A stretch of DNA of 64,000 nt from Actinomycetota bacterium (GCA_016700055.1 CP064997.1:2976001-3040000); one strand, 5' to 3'. Shown: positions 1-8,344, counted from the first letter of the stretch. Made by a program: numbers and translations. The notes: generated by a model not told the origin, from the sequence alone.

Positions 1-852
1 CAGGAACTCGATCCGCTCCCGCTCCACGAGCCCCAAGATGTCGGCGGGGTCGAGGTGGCCGGGGTCGTCCTGGACGAACACGGTGCCGCCGGTGTTCCAC
101 GTGCCAAAGCTCATCCAGTGCCCGGCCCCGTGCATGAACGGTGGCGCGAGCAGCGCGCGCCGCCCCGTGGCCGCGGCGACGAAGTCGTCTACGCGCACGG
201 CGTCACGTGCGCCGCCCATGCACTCCGTCAGCGCGTCGGCCTGCCGCCAGAGCACACCCTTCGGCATGCCCGTGGTGCCGCCGGTGTAGAGGATGTAGAG
301 ATCGTCGGGCGACGCTGGTGGGGGCGGCTCCGGCGAAGCCGACGCGAGCGCGTCCTCGTACCACACCGCTCCCGGTAGCAGCGGGTGATCGGTCTCGTCG
401 GCCACCTGCAGCAAGACCTCGATCCCCGGAAGGTCGCCCACGATCGCGGCGAGCATCGGGGCGAACCGGGAGTGGTACACGAGCCCTGACGGGCGGGCAT
501 CCGCGAGCAGGTACGTGAGCTCCTCGGCGACGTAGCGGTAGTTGACGTTGAACGGGGCGACCCTGCCCTTGAACGCGCCGAGCATCGCCTCCAGGTACTC
601 GTTGCCGTTGTACAGGTAGATGCCGAGGTGGTCCTGACCGCTCTCGTGGCCCTCGAGGCCCGCGGATCGCTCCACGTGGCAGCCGAGGCCACGCCCGTTC
701 AGGTAGTTCGCCAGGCGGCGGGTGCGATCGGTCACCTCGGCCCAAGTCAGACGGCGGTCGCGAAAGACGATGCACTCGCGCTCGGGTCGGGTGGCGGCGA
801 TGGCCTCGTGGACCTCGCCGACCGTGAACTCGGCAGTGGGCGCGCCCGCCAT
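1..852 (-). CDS. Acyl-CoA synthetase (AMP-binding), N-terminal part
   Basis: Activates a carboxylic acid to its acyl-CoA through an acyl-adenylate. Only the first 284 codons lie in the window; the gene runs off the left edge. Reading back from an ATG at 852 gives an uninterrupted AMP-binding domain. The adenylate P-loop (YTGGTTGMPKG) lies at about residues 189-199 and is followed by a conserved PPFMHGAGHW stretch. The TGGTTGMPKGVLW form is typical of the FadD19/FadD17-like ligases that mycobacteria and relatives use for steroid side chains and other bulky or branched acids; that subclass is inference. It is transcribed divergently from the F420-type oxidoreductase, and the window also holds a hydratase and a second ligase nearby, so a degradative role is plausible. 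The substrate cannot be read from the sequence. Confidence 0.85.
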   Translation of the reverse strand, partial: MAGAPTAEFTVGEVHEAIAATRPERECIVFRDRRLTWAEVTDRTRRLANYLNGRGLGCHVERSAGLEGHESGQDHLGIYLYNGNEYLEAMLGAFKGRVAPFNVNYRYVAEELTYLLADARPSGLVYHSRFAPMLAAIVGDLPGIEVLLQVADETDHPLLPGAVWYEDALASASPEPPPPASPDDLYILYTGGTTGMPKGVLWRQADALTECMGGARDAVRVDDFVAAATGRRALLAPPFMHGAGHWMSFGTWNTGGTVFVQDDPGHLDPADILGLVERERIEFL

Positions 853-871
853 GGGACGAAGGTACGACCGC

Positions 872-926
872 CGTGACAGCGGTCACGAATCGGCGGGAGT
901 GCACCTCGGTGCAACGCGCCTAGGTT
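872..926. promoter_or_regulatory. Divergent promoter region with two dyads and a leaderless-type -10
   Basis: The 81 bases between the two divergent genes hold two short inverted repeats with 4-base loops: CGTGAC-agcg-GTCACG at 872-887 and TGCAC-ctcg-GTGCA at 900-913. A TAGGTT hexamer at 921-926 ends 7 bases before the ATG at 934, as expected for a leaderless transcript. The dyads could be operators, for example for a TetR-type regulator of acyl-CoA catabolism. No regulator gene is adjacent, so function is inferred. Confidence 0.4.
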
Positions 927-933
927 GCGACGT

Positions 934-1905
934 ATGAGCGACGTGATCTTCGGGGTCTTCATGCCCCAGGGGTGGAAGATGGAGCTGTCGGCGATCGAGG
1001 GGGCGCGGGCCAAGTGGGACAAGGCCGTCGAGGTCGCGCTCTTGGCGGAGGAGCTCGGGTACGACTCGATCTGGCTCTACGACCACTTCCACAACGTCCC
1101 CCGGCCGGCGCACGAGGCGGTGTTCGAGTGCTGGACCGTCGTCACCGCGATCAGCCAGCTGACGAGCCGCATCCGCCTCGGGCAGATGGTCGGGTGCAAC
1201 AGCTATCGCAACCCGGCGCTGCTCGCGAAGATCACGTCGACGGTCGACGTCGTCTCCGGGGGCCGTCTCGATTGGGGCATCGGCGCGGGCTGGTACGAGA
1301 ACGAGTACCGCGCGTACGGCTACGACTTCCCGCGGCCGAAGGACCGCATCGGCATGCTCCAGGAGTCGGTGGAGATCGTGCGCTCGATGTGGACCGAGGA
1401 CGAGACCACCTACCGGGGCAAGTACTACGAGCTGCTGCGGGCGAACTGCGACCCGAAGCCGTTGCAGTCGCCGCACCCGCCCATCTGGATCGGTGGCGGC
1501 GGGGAGCAGCTCACCTTGCGCGTCGTGGCCAAGCACGCGGACCGCTCGAACTTCGGCGGCAATCCCGCGGAGTGGGCCCGCAAGCGCGACGTCCTGCGGG
1601 CGCACTGCGTCGCGGTCAAGCGCGACGAGGCCGAGATCGTGAAGACCTGGTCACCGGAGCTGTTCATTCGGGAGACCGAGGCCGAGATCACGGCAGCGGG
1701 CACGAAGAGCCTCTGGAACGAGCCGTTCGAGAGCTGGCGGGAAGGGAACCTCGTCGGCACGCCCGAGCAGGTGGCGGAGAAGATCGAGTCCTACATCGCG
1801 CTCGGCTGTGGCGGCTTCGTGCCCTGGTGCTCGGACTACCCGAGCACGGAGAGCCTGGAGTTGCTGGCGACGAAGGTGATCCCCGAGTTCCGGTCTCAGA
1901 CGTAG
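934..1905 (+). CDS. LLM-class F420-dependent oxidoreductase
   Basis: A luciferase-like monooxygenase-fold (TIM barrel) protein of 323 residues, probably using coenzyme F420. The N-terminus (VIFGVFMPQGWKM), the ELGYDSIWLYDHFHN segment at about residues 41-55, the RLGQMV strand and the GRLDWGIGAGWYENEYRAYG segment at about 110-129 are hallmark elements of the group annotated as F420-dependent LLM oxidoreductases. The C-terminal part has the VGTPEQVAEKIESYIALGCGGFVPW module common to the family. A TTG nine bases upstream is in frame, but the ATG at 934 sits 7 bases after a TAGGTT -10 and is preferred. The substrate is unknown. The 3' end overlaps the convergent MaoC gene by 10 bases. Confidence 0.85.
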   Translation: MSDVIFGVFMPQGWKMELSAIEGARAKWDKAVEVALLAEELGYDSIWLYDHFHNVPRPAHEAVFECWTVVTAISQLTSRIRLGQMVGCNSYRNPALLAKITSTVDVVSGGRLDWGIGAGWYENEYRAYGYDFPRPKDRIGMLQESVEIVRSMWTEDETTYRGKYYELLRANCDPKPLQSPHPPIWIGGGGEQLTLRVVAKHADRSNFGGNPAEWARKRDVLRAHCVAVKRDEAEIVKTWSPELFIRETEAEITAAGTKSLWNEPFESWREGNLVGTPEQVAEKIESYIALGCGGFVPWCSDYPSTESLELLATKVIPEFRSQT

Positions 1906-2372
1906 CTGCGGAAGATTATCTCGGCCACGCACGAGGGCTTCGGCGCGCCCTCCACCTCGAAGGTGAACTCCATCGTGAGCTGCACCCCGCCGGCGATGTC
2001 CTCGACGCCGGCCAGCTTGACGCCGAGGCGCACCTTCGATCCGACGGGGACGGGCGAGGGGAAGCGCACCTTGTTGGCGCCGTAGTTGACCCCCATCGAG
2101 AAGCCGCGGACCTGCACGACCTGCGGGTACAGCACGGGGCCGAGCGACAGCGTGAGGTAGCCGTGCGCGATCGGTCCGCCGAAGGGTCCGGCCTTGGCCC
2201 GCTCGACGTCGACGTGGATCCACTGGTGGTCGCCGGTGGCGTCGGCGAACAGATTGACCCGGTCCTGGGTGATCTCCAGCCAGTCGCTGTAGCCGAGGTG
2301 CTCGCCGACCAGCGCCTTCAGCTCGTCGGGACCGTCGATGATGCGGGGTGCCATGGGCGACGAGTGTGCCAC
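1896..2372 (-). CDS. MaoC family (R)-enoyl-CoA hydratase/dehydratase
   Basis: A single hot-dog-fold domain of 158 residues that hydrates trans-2-enoyl-CoA thioesters. The hydratase-2 signature is visible at about residues 43-65: FADATGDHQWIHVDVERA, with the catalytic Asp and His, followed by GPFGGPIAHGYLTLSL. The family member NodN/MaoC is usually 140-160 residues, so the length is normal. The start is a GTG at 2372; an in-frame ATG at 2354 (MAPRIID) would remove only six residues and is equally possible. It lies among acyl-CoA genes and is convergent with the oxidoreductase. Its precise pathway (fatty acid, steroid or polyester) is not shown by the sequence. Confidence 0.88.
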   Translation of the reverse strand: MAHSSPMAPRIIDGPDELKALVGEHLGYSDWLEITQDRVNLFADATGDHQWIHVDVERAKAGPFGGPIAHGYLTLSLGPVLYPQVVQVRGFSMGVNYGANKVRFPSPVPVGSKVRLGVKLAGVEDIAGGVQLTMEFTFEVEGAPKPSCVAEIIFRSYV

Positions 2373-2384
2373 GGCCTGGCCCGT

Positions 2385-2822
2385 TCAGCGATACCAGACC
2401 CGCTGGTGCTCGCGGCTCGTCGGGTGGAGCAACAGCACGCAGAGCGCCACGTCGAAGATGAAACCGATCGCTTGGCGACCTGTGAGCATGTCGAAGAAGC
2501 TGATCCCGGGCACATCCCAGAGCACCCAGAAGCGCAAGACGAAGGGGGAGAACGCCCCGATCAGGGCCAGCCTGTAGCCGAGCTTGCGGTCGTTGGCCAT
2601 CAAGAAGCCGCCGGCCACGTAAGCGACGACGATGCCGAGTCCGACGAGCGTGCCGACGATGCCCTTGTCGACCCGGGCGTAGCCGATCCAGCCGCGCTCG
2701 CCGGCGAAGTCGACCAGCGCGAAGAGGCCGTTCAGGTAGAGCAGCCAGGTCGCGATCTGCAGGGTCTGTGGCTGGAAACGGTCGAACCACTTGCGCAGGT
2801 CGAGGGGGGCGGACGTCGGCAT
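2385..2822 (-). CDS. Small integral membrane protein, unknown function
   Basis: A 145-residue protein not recognised as a named family. Hydrophobic segments fall at about residues 22-40 (LQIATWLLYLNGLFALVDF), 54-75 (GIVGTLVGLGIVVAYVAGGFLM), 83-100 and 112-132, so it probably has four membrane helices and a polar C-terminus (HPTSREHQRVWYR). No catalytic motif is visible. It is on the same strand as, and 12 bases upstream of, the MaoC gene, so the two may be co-transcribed; it is divergent from the second acyl-CoA synthetase with only 36 bases between. GC-rich third codon positions support real coding. Confidence 0.7.
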   Translation of the reverse strand: MPTSAPLDLRKWFDRFQPQTLQIATWLLYLNGLFALVDFAGERGWIGYARVDKGIVGTLVGLGIVVAYVAGGFLMANDRKLGYRLALIGAFSPFVLRFWVLWDVPGISFFDMLTGRQAIGFIFDVALCVLLLHPTSREHQRVWYR

Positions 2823-2858
2823 AGTGCGAACAGTCTTACAGGCGTACCGTGAGCATCG

Positions 2859-4517
2859 ATGTTCGACCGACTCAGCCGCTTGCTCACCGCGCCCGTCCGG
2901 ATGCCCCTCCGGGCCGTGACCGGGGCGCGGCGTATGCTACGAAGCCTCGCCATGGCCGACTTCCTCGCGGTGTACGCCCAGATGCATCCGGACAAGCTCG
3001 CCGTGGTCGACGACCGGCCGGGCGCCACGGCGCGCACCCTCACGTTCCGCGAGCTGGACGAGCAGTCGAACCGGCTGGCGAACGTGCTCGCCGGGTTCGG
3101 CGCCGGTCCGGGGACGAAGGTGGTGTGGTGCGGCCAGAACTCGCCGGGCGTGGTCACGATGGTCAACGCCGCCCGCAAGCTGAAGGTGACGGCGGTTCCG
3201 CTCAACTACCGCCTGTCCGACGAAGAGGCCGCTTACGTCACCGACCACTGCGACGCGACGATCGTGTACGTCGACGCCGAGTTCGCGCCGACGTTCGAGC
3301 GCATTCTCGCCGACCTCCCGAAGGTGCGCCACGTGCTGGTCTTCGACGGCGCTGTACCGGACGGGTTCGTCGACGTAGACGCGCTCGTGGCGGCGGCGTC
3401 GGCGGATGAGCCCCAGCCGGTGGAATCCGCCGACGCGGCCGAGTCCGGGTCGACGATGATCTACACCTCCGGCACGACCGGCAAGCCGAAAGGTGCGCTG
3501 CGGCGCAACACGGTGGATCCGGCGCAGGGAATGGCGTTGGTCGCCCACATCGGCTACTCGCCCGACGACGTGTACCTGCCGACCGGCCCCTTGTACCACT
3601 CCGGCCCGGGCGGCTTCATGGGCGTCGCGCAATCGCTCGGACAGACGGTCGTGCTGCAGCGCCGGTTCGACCCGGAGGACTGGCTGCGGTTGGTCGAGAA
3701 GTACCGCGTCACCTCCACGTTCAGTGCGCCGACGCCGATCCGCATGATCTGCACGCTGCCCGACGAGGTGAAGGCGAAGTACGACCGGTCCTCGATGAGG
3801 ATCATGATCGCCAACGCGGCGCCTTGGCCGTTCGCCTTGAAGAAGATGTACCTCGCCGACTTCCCCGAGGACTCGCTGTTCGAGGTGTACGGCTCCACCG
3901 AGCTCGGCGTGAACTGCGTGCTGCGCCCGGAGGACCAGCTGCGCAAGCCCGGCTCGTGTGGCCTTCCCGCCCCGGGGGTCGAGGTGGCGCTGTTCGACGA
4001 CGACGGCAACGAGGTGACCGGGCGTGGCCCGGAGCACACCGGCGAGCTGTTCGTGAAGAGCCCGTCGATCTTCGCCGACTACTACAAGCAGCACGACAAG
4101 TTCGTCGCCGATTCCAAGCACGGGTACCAGACCGTGGGCGACATCGCTTACCGCGACGACGAGGGCTACATCTACATCTGCGACCGCAAGAAGGACATGA
4201 TCATCACGGGGGGGATGAACGTGTACCCGGCCGAGATCGAAGGCGTCCTCGAGCACCACCCCGAGATCTACGAGGCGGCGGTGTTCGGCGTGCCCTCCGA
4301 CGAGTGGGGCGAGAGCGTGCACGCCGTCGTGGTGCTCGCGCCGGGTTCGTCGCTAGACGAGGCCGCCGTCGTCGCGTACGCCCGCGAGCACCTCGCCAGC
4401 TACAAGATCCCGCGCTCGATCAGCTGGTCGGCCGAGCTGCCGAAGACGGGCAGCGGCAAGATGCTGAAGCGCGAGCTGCGCGCGCCGTTCTGGCAGGGCC
4501 ACGGTACGAACGTGTGA
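2859..4517 (+). CDS. Acyl-CoA synthetase, AMP-binding family
   Basis: A 552-residue ANL-superfamily ligase. All core motifs are present: the P-loop MIYTSGTTGKPKGALRR at about residues 199-215, YGSTELG at about 347-353, the GYQTVGDIAYRDDEGYIYI segment with its ribose-binding Asp, the hinge DRKKDMIITGGMNVYPAEIE, and the C-terminal catalytic Lys in PKTGSGKMLKRELR at about 530-543. A fatty-acid or aromatic acyl substrate is likely but not determinable. The ATG at 2859 is used because third-position GC stays coding-like from there; the conventional N-terminus of such ligases would start nearer the ATG at 2952 (MADFLAVYAQ), so the first 31 residues are uncertain. The stop overlaps the start of era by 3 bases. 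Confidence 0.88.
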   Translation: MFDRLSRLLTAPVRMPLRAVTGARRMLRSLAMADFLAVYAQMHPDKLAVVDDRPGATARTLTFRELDEQSNRLANVLAGFGAGPGTKVVWCGQNSPGVVTMVNAARKLKVTAVPLNYRLSDEEAAYVTDHCDATIVYVDAEFAPTFERILADLPKVRHVLVFDGAVPDGFVDVDALVAAASADEPQPVESADAAESGSTMIYTSGTTGKPKGALRRNTVDPAQGMALVAHIGYSPDDVYLPTGPLYHSGPGGFMGVAQSLGQTVVLQRRFDPEDWLRLVEKYRVTSTFSAPTPIRMICTLPDEVKAKYDRSSMRIMIANAAPWPFALKKMYLADFPEDSLFEVYGSTELGVNCVLRPEDQLRKPGSCGLPAPGVEVALFDDDGNEVTGRGPEHTGELFVKSPSIFADYYKQHDKFVADSKHGYQTVGDIAYRDDEGYIYICDRKKDMIITGGMNVYPAEIEGVLEHHPEIYEAAVFGVPSDEWGESVHAVVVLAPGSSLDEAAVVAYAREHLASYKIPRSISWSAELPKTGSGKMLKRELRAPFWQGHGTNV

Positions 4518-5365
4518 CCGCGCAACTGCGCTCGGGATTCGTCACGCTGGTCGGCCGGCCGAACGTCGGCAAGTCGACGCTGCTAAACGCGATCTGTGGG
4601 CGCAAGGTGTCGATCGTCTCCCCTCAGCCCCAGACCACGCGCCGGCAGGTGCGCGGGGTGCTCACCCGTCCCGACGCGCAGATCGTGTTCGTCGACACCC
4701 CGGGTCTGCACAAGCCCGTCACCGCCCTCGGCCAACGGGTGAACTCGGCGGCGCTCGCCAGCCTCGACGACGTCGACGTGGCATGTCTCCTGCTCGACGC
4801 CACCAAGCCGTTCGGCGGCGGCGATCGTTGGGTGGCAGAGCGCCTCGACATCGAGCGCGCGGTGATCGTGGTGACGAAGACCGACATCGCGTCGAAGAGC
4901 CAGGTGCTCGCCCAGCTCGCCGCTGCCGCGGAGCTCGGCGCCGAGGCGTACTTCCCGCTCTCCGCACGCACCGGCGACGGCGTCGGTGAACTCGTCGAGC
5001 ACCTGGTGGCGCGGCTACCCGAGGGTCCCCAGTTCTATCCAGCCGACATGGTCAGCGACGTCCCGGAGGAGCAGTGGGTGGCCGAGCTGGTGCGCGAGCA
5101 GCTACTCGCGGTCACCCGTGAGGAGCTACCTCACTCCATCGCCACCAGGGTGACGGAATGGGAGTGGCCGCGGGTGCGCGTCGAGATCGTCGTCGAGCGG
5201 GAGAGCCAGAAGGGCATGGTCATCGGCAAGGGTGGCGCCGTCCTGAAGCGAGCCGGTGAGGCCGCGCGCCGCCAGCTGCCACCGGGCATGTTCTTGGAGC
5301 TGCACGTCACCGTCGACAAGGACTGGCAGCGCCGCCCCGACCGCGTCGAGCGGCTCGGGTACTAG
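4514..5365 (+). CDS. era: GTPase Era
   Basis: An essential Ras-like GTPase that binds 16S rRNA and helps mature the 30S subunit. The protein is 283 residues, slightly short of the usual 300. GTPase motifs are G1 GRPNVGKS at residues 14-21, G2 QTTRRQ at about 40-45, G3 DTPG at 61-64 and G4 TKTD at 121-124 (NKxD in most members). The KH RNA-binding domain has its VIGKGG loop at about residue 236. The start is a GTG overlapping the previous stop (GTGA); no better start exists. Being translationally coupled to an acyl-CoA synthetase is unusual; era often sits near ybeY, recO and uppS, and recO/uppS do lie 6-8 kb downstream here. Confidence 0.96.
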   Translation: MTAQLRSGFVTLVGRPNVGKSTLLNAICGRKVSIVSPQPQTTRRQVRGVLTRPDAQIVFVDTPGLHKPVTALGQRVNSAALASLDDVDVACLLLDATKPFGGGDRWVAERLDIERAVIVVTKTDIASKSQVLAQLAAAAELGAEAYFPLSARTGDGVGELVEHLVARLPEGPQFYPADMVSDVPEEQWVAELVREQLLAVTREELPHSIATRVTEWEWPRVRVEIVVERESQKGMVIGKGGAVLKRAGEAARRQLPPGMFLELHVTVDKDWQRRPDRVERLGY

Positions 5366-5372
5366 CGCGCGC

Positions 5373-6065
5373 TCAGCATCCGAGGCCGGGGCCGAGCAGG
5401 TTCTCGTAGTCGTCACAGCTCACGAGGTCGCCGGGCTCGGTCAGGTCACCGCGCCCGCGGGGCACCGCCTGGGGAACGCCGCCGATGGTGAACGTCACCT
5501 GGCCGAGCCCTCCGCGCCGGGTCAGCGTGAGCACGATCTGGGCCACCGCGAGGCGCTGCTCGCCGCCGGGGACGTCGGTGATGAACGCCGGGGGCAGCTC
5601 CACCGTCGCCACGCCGCGCTCCACCCCGACGGTCATCTCGGTGTCCTCGGGGATCGCCGAGCGCAGCCCGGCGGCGATGTCGCCTTCGGGCGGTCCTTCC
5701 AGGAGTGCGGTCAGCACCTGCGGGGGTGCGGCGGGGCTGAGCAGCAGTCGGCTGGTCGGGAACAGCTCCGCGCCGGTGACCCAGAAAAGGGTCACCACTT
5801 CGACGGGGACCGTCGTGCTCGTGCTCGTGCTCGTGGTCGCGGGCTCGGTGGTGGTCTGCCGCGCGATGGTCGTCGAGGACGCGGACGAGGTGGTGGACGC
5901 GATGGTCGTCGAGGTGGTGGTCGCGTCGAGCCCATACGGGATGTCTGCCGAGTCGATCTGCTGGAAGTCGCTCTCGCCCGGCACCCCACAAGCCGTGACG
6001 AGCGCGAGCACGACGGCCGCGGCGGCGCCGACGGCGAGCCGACTCCGCGATCCAGGGGCGCTCAT
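5373..6065 (-). CDS. GerMN-domain lipoprotein
   Basis: A secreted lipoprotein of 230 residues. It starts with a Sec signal ending in a lipobox (LVTAC, Cys at about residue 25), then has a Ser/Thr-rich linker at about residues 50-85, then a GerMN domain (EVVTLFWVTGAELFPTSRLL through about residue 200). The ATG at 6065 overlaps the stop of the histidine kinase by 4 bases (ATGA), so the two are co-translated. In other actinobacteria the MtrB kinase is followed by lipoprotein LpqB, which has GerMN plus a propeller domain; this gene is placed like LpqB but has only the GerMN part. It may therefore sense or buffer the kinase at the cell surface (inference). Confidence 0.82.
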   Translation of the reverse strand: MSAPGSRSRLAVGAAAAVVLALVTACGVPGESDFQQIDSADIPYGLDATTTSTTIASTTSSASSTTIARQTTTEPATTSTSTSTTVPVEVVTLFWVTGAELFPTSRLLLSPAAPPQVLTALLEGPPEGDIAAGLRSAIPEDTEMTVGVERGVATVELPPAFITDVPGGEQRLAVAQIVLTLTRRGGLGQVTFTIGGVPQAVPRGRGDLTEPGDLVSCDDYENLLGPGLGC

Positions 6066-7447
6066 CGACGGCTCCCCGGGAAGCGCACCACGAACCGGGC
6101 ACCGCCGCCGGAGCGGTCTTCCACCCACGCGTCGCCGCCGTGGGAGCGGGCGTGCTCGCGCACGAGGGCCAGGCCGAGACCCGTGCCGCCGGCCCGGCTC
6201 CGTCCTGCGGTGCCGCGCGCGAAGCGCTCGAAGATGTGCGCCTTCTCGCTCGCGGAGACCCCTGGTCCGGCGTCTTCCACGGCGAGCAGGATGCTGCCGT
6301 CGGGCGCGCCGTCGATCGTCACCGCTACCGGGCCGCCGGCGTGCAGCCGGGCATTGTCGAGCAGGTTGGCCACGATCCGCTCCAGACGCCGCTTGTCGAC
6401 CATCACCGAGCGGTCACCCTCGTGGCCGACGAGCACCGGCACCCCGGCGAAGCCGTGGCGGCGCGCGATGCGCTCGACCACGTCGGCGATGGCCAGCTCC
6501 TCGCGGTGGAGGTCGCCGGCACCGACGTCGAGACGGGACAGCTCGAGCAGGTCCATCACCATGGCGTCGAAGCGTCGCACCTGACTGACGACTACGTCGA
6601 GGGCCTGCTGGCTGCGCTCGGGGAGGTCGGCGCGGCGCGCGTCGAGCACCTCGACCGCCGCTGTCAGCGCGGTGATCGGCGAGCGCAGCTCGTGGCTGAC
6701 GTCGGACGCGAACCGGGTCTCCCGCTCGATGCGGGCCTGCACCGTGTCGGCCATGTCGTTGAACGAGTGGGCGAGGCGCTCGAGGTCGGGATCGGCCTCT
6801 GGCTCCATCCGGGTGTCGAGCCCGCCCGAGGCGATGTCGCTCGCCGCATCGGCGACGCGGGTCAGCGGGCGCAGCAGGCGCCGGCTCACCCACCACCCGA
6901 GCCCTGCGGCGAGCAGGGTGGTGATGGCGGTCCCGAGCGCCAGCGTAGAACCGATGAGCCGCAGCGTTCGCTGCTCGCTGCTCATCGGGAACGCCTCGAA
7001 GTAGTTGGCGTCGATCTCGGCGATGCTCACCCCGATGCCGACGAACGGCTCTCCGTCGAGCGTGAAGCGCTGCGAGCCGGTGCGCCCGGAGATGGTCGCG
7101 TTGACGAGCTGGTCCGGGAACGCCGTCTGGGTGAACCTCAGATCCTGGGAGTAGAAGAGGTCCTCCGGCTCGAGGTGAAGCACGGCGAATCCTCCCGGCT
7201 CCGTGCGCACCCCGCTGACCAGCTCGAACGCCTCGCCGCGGCGGTTCTTCAGCTGCGTGCGGATGAGCTGCGCGTTGTTGAAGGCCTGCCGCTCGGCAAC
7301 TTCGTCGCGGCGATCCAGCAAGTACGCGCGAGCGACCAGGTAGCTGACCACGCTCAGCCCGACCGCGGCGACGAGCCCGGAGAGCAAGAACAGCAGCGTG
7401 ACGCGCGTGCGCAAGCGGAGGGAGCGACGCTGGCGACGGGCGGGCAC
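6062..7447 (-). CDS. Sensor histidine kinase, MtrB-like
   Basis: A membrane two-component kinase of 461 residues. The order is: membrane helix at about residues 17-41, an extracytoplasmic sensor region to about 160, a second helix at about 162-190, HAMP, the dimerisation/phospho-acceptor box SHELRSP (His252), and a Bergerat ATPase with N box NLLDNARLHAGG, G1 EDAGPGV and G2 GGTGLGLALV. The start is a GTG at 7447. It is divergent from the OmpR-family regulator at 7658, its likely partner, and overlaps the GerMN lipoprotein gene. This resembles a rearranged mtrA-mtrB-lpqB system; the orthology is inferred from domain order and neighbours. Confidence 0.87.
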   Translation of the reverse strand: MPARRQRRSLRLRTRVTLLFLLSGLVAAVGLSVVSYLVARAYLLDRRDEVAERQAFNNAQLIRTQLKNRRGEAFELVSGVRTEPGGFAVLHLEPEDLFYSQDLRFTQTAFPDQLVNATISGRTGSQRFTLDGEPFVGIGVSIAEIDANYFEAFPMSSEQRTLRLIGSTLALGTAITTLLAAGLGWWVSRRLLRPLTRVADAASDIASGGLDTRMEPEADPDLERLAHSFNDMADTVQARIERETRFASDVSHELRSPITALTAAVEVLDARRADLPERSQQALDVVVSQVRRFDAMVMDLLELSRLDVGAGDLHREELAIADVVERIARRHGFAGVPVLVGHEGDRSVMVDKRRLERIVANLLDNARLHAGGPVAVTIDGAPDGSILLAVEDAGPGVSASEKAHIFERFARGTAGRSRAGGTGLGLALVREHARSHGGDAWVEDRSGGGARFVVRFPGSRR

Positions 7448-7496
7448 TGCGCCATCCTGTCATCGCCGAAGGCGGGCGGGAGGCGCAAGAGGGAGG

Positions 7497-7558
7497 GTTC
7501 ACACGCTGGCCGGTGGGGCACCAGGGGGAGGAAGGTACCCCACCGGGGCAGCGTGAAC
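7497..7558. promoter_or_regulatory. Long near-perfect dyad between divergent kinase and regulator
   Basis: Left arm 7497-7522 and right arm 7534-7558 are complementary over about 25 bases apart from a 2-base insertion and two or three mismatches, around the 11-base loop AGGGGGAGGAA. The cores are GGTGGGGCACC and GGTACCCCACC, flanked by CACGCTG and CAGCGTG. It lies in the 210-base space between the two divergently read genes, where both promoters must be, so an operator or a structured 5' leader of one of them is likely. A T-run typical of an intrinsic terminator is missing on both sides. Confidence 0.6.
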
Positions 7559-7657
7559 ACCGCCATCCTGGTCACCGTCTGTGACAGCCCCTTGCGCGCT
7601 GTGCGCGATTTCTGTAACAACTGCGTGGCGGTGACGGCGAGGCAGAATGGCCTGACC

Positions 7658-8344
7658 GTGCACGACCTGCTGTTCATCGAAGACGACGACCCGATCAGGC
7701 TCGCCCTGCGCCTGGCGTTGGAGGACGAGGGCTACTCCGTGCGGGAGGCGCCCGACGGCCTGAGCGGCCTGGCCGCCTTCGCCACCGCCGAGCCCGACCT
7801 GGTGCTGCTCGACCTGCGCCTTCCGGACCTGAGCGGGTTCGAGGTGTGCCGGTCGATCCGGGCATCGAGCATCGTGCCGATCATCATCGTCACGGCGCAG
7901 ACCGACACCCACGACCTCGTCGCCGGGCTCGAAGCGGGTGCCGACGACTACGTGACCAAACCGGTCGTCCCGAAAGAGCTCGCCGCCCGGATCAGGGCGC
8001 ACTTGCGCCGGGTGCAGCTGCACTCGGAGATCCCGACGACGGGCCGCGCCGAACGCTTCGGCGACGTGGAGCTGCGCCGCGACCAGGCCATCGTCGTGAA
8101 GGCGGGGCGTGAGCTGGCGTTGACGAAGACGGAGTACCGGCTGATGTGCGAGTTCGCCGACCATCCGAACATGGTGCTGTCCAGGGATCAGCTCCTGGAG
8201 CGGGTGTGGGGCTACGACTACCTCGGCGACAGCAGGCTCGTCGACGCCCACGTTCGCCGCCTGCGGGTGAAGGTGGAGGATCAGCCCGACGACCCCCGCC
8301 TGATCGTGACCGTGCGCGGCATCGGCTACCGCCTGATCAGCTGA
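7658..8344 (+). CDS. OmpR/PhoB-family response regulator, MtrA-like
   Basis: A 228-residue DNA-binding regulator. The receiver domain has the acidic pocket EDDD at about residues 8-11, phospho-acceptor Asp52 in VLLDLRLPD, the switch Thr in IIIVTAQ and Lys in DYVTKPV. The C-terminal winged helix runs from about residue 130 and includes LTKTEYRLMCEFA, DQLLERVWGYDYLGD and VDAHVRRLRVKVE. The start is taken as GTG 7658 because the receiver begins two residues later; GTG 7631 is an in-frame alternative. Its partner is probably the divergent kinase at 6062-7447. The 3' end overlaps the convergent enoyl-CoA hydratase by 8 bases. Confidence 0.9.
   Translation: MHDLLFIEDDDPIRLALRLALEDEGYSVREAPDGLSGLAAFATAEPDLVLLDLRLPDLSGFEVCRSIRASSIVPIIIVTAQTDTHDLVAGLEAGADDYVTKPVVPKELAARIRAHLRRVQLHSEIPTTGRAERFGDVELRRDQAIVVKAGRELALTKTEYRLMCEFADHPNMVLSRDQLLERVWGYDYLGDSRLVDAHVRRLRVKVEDQPDDPRLIVTVRGIGYRLIS

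Noticed and set aside
203..904. Arg-rich minus-strand frames at the left edge
   Set aside because: They are shadows of the acyl-CoA synthetase, whose true frame stays open from 852 to the window edge and carries the AMP-binding motifs.
972..2852. Long plus-strand frame of 626 codons across several genes
   Set aside because: Its composition is shadow-like (Arg, Gly, Ala, His rich) and it covers three better supported genes on both strands.
5810..5930. Repeated GTGCTC units suggesting a DNA repeat element
   Set aside because: They encode the Ser/Thr-rich linker of the GerMN lipoprotein on the other strand and are low-complexity coding sequence.
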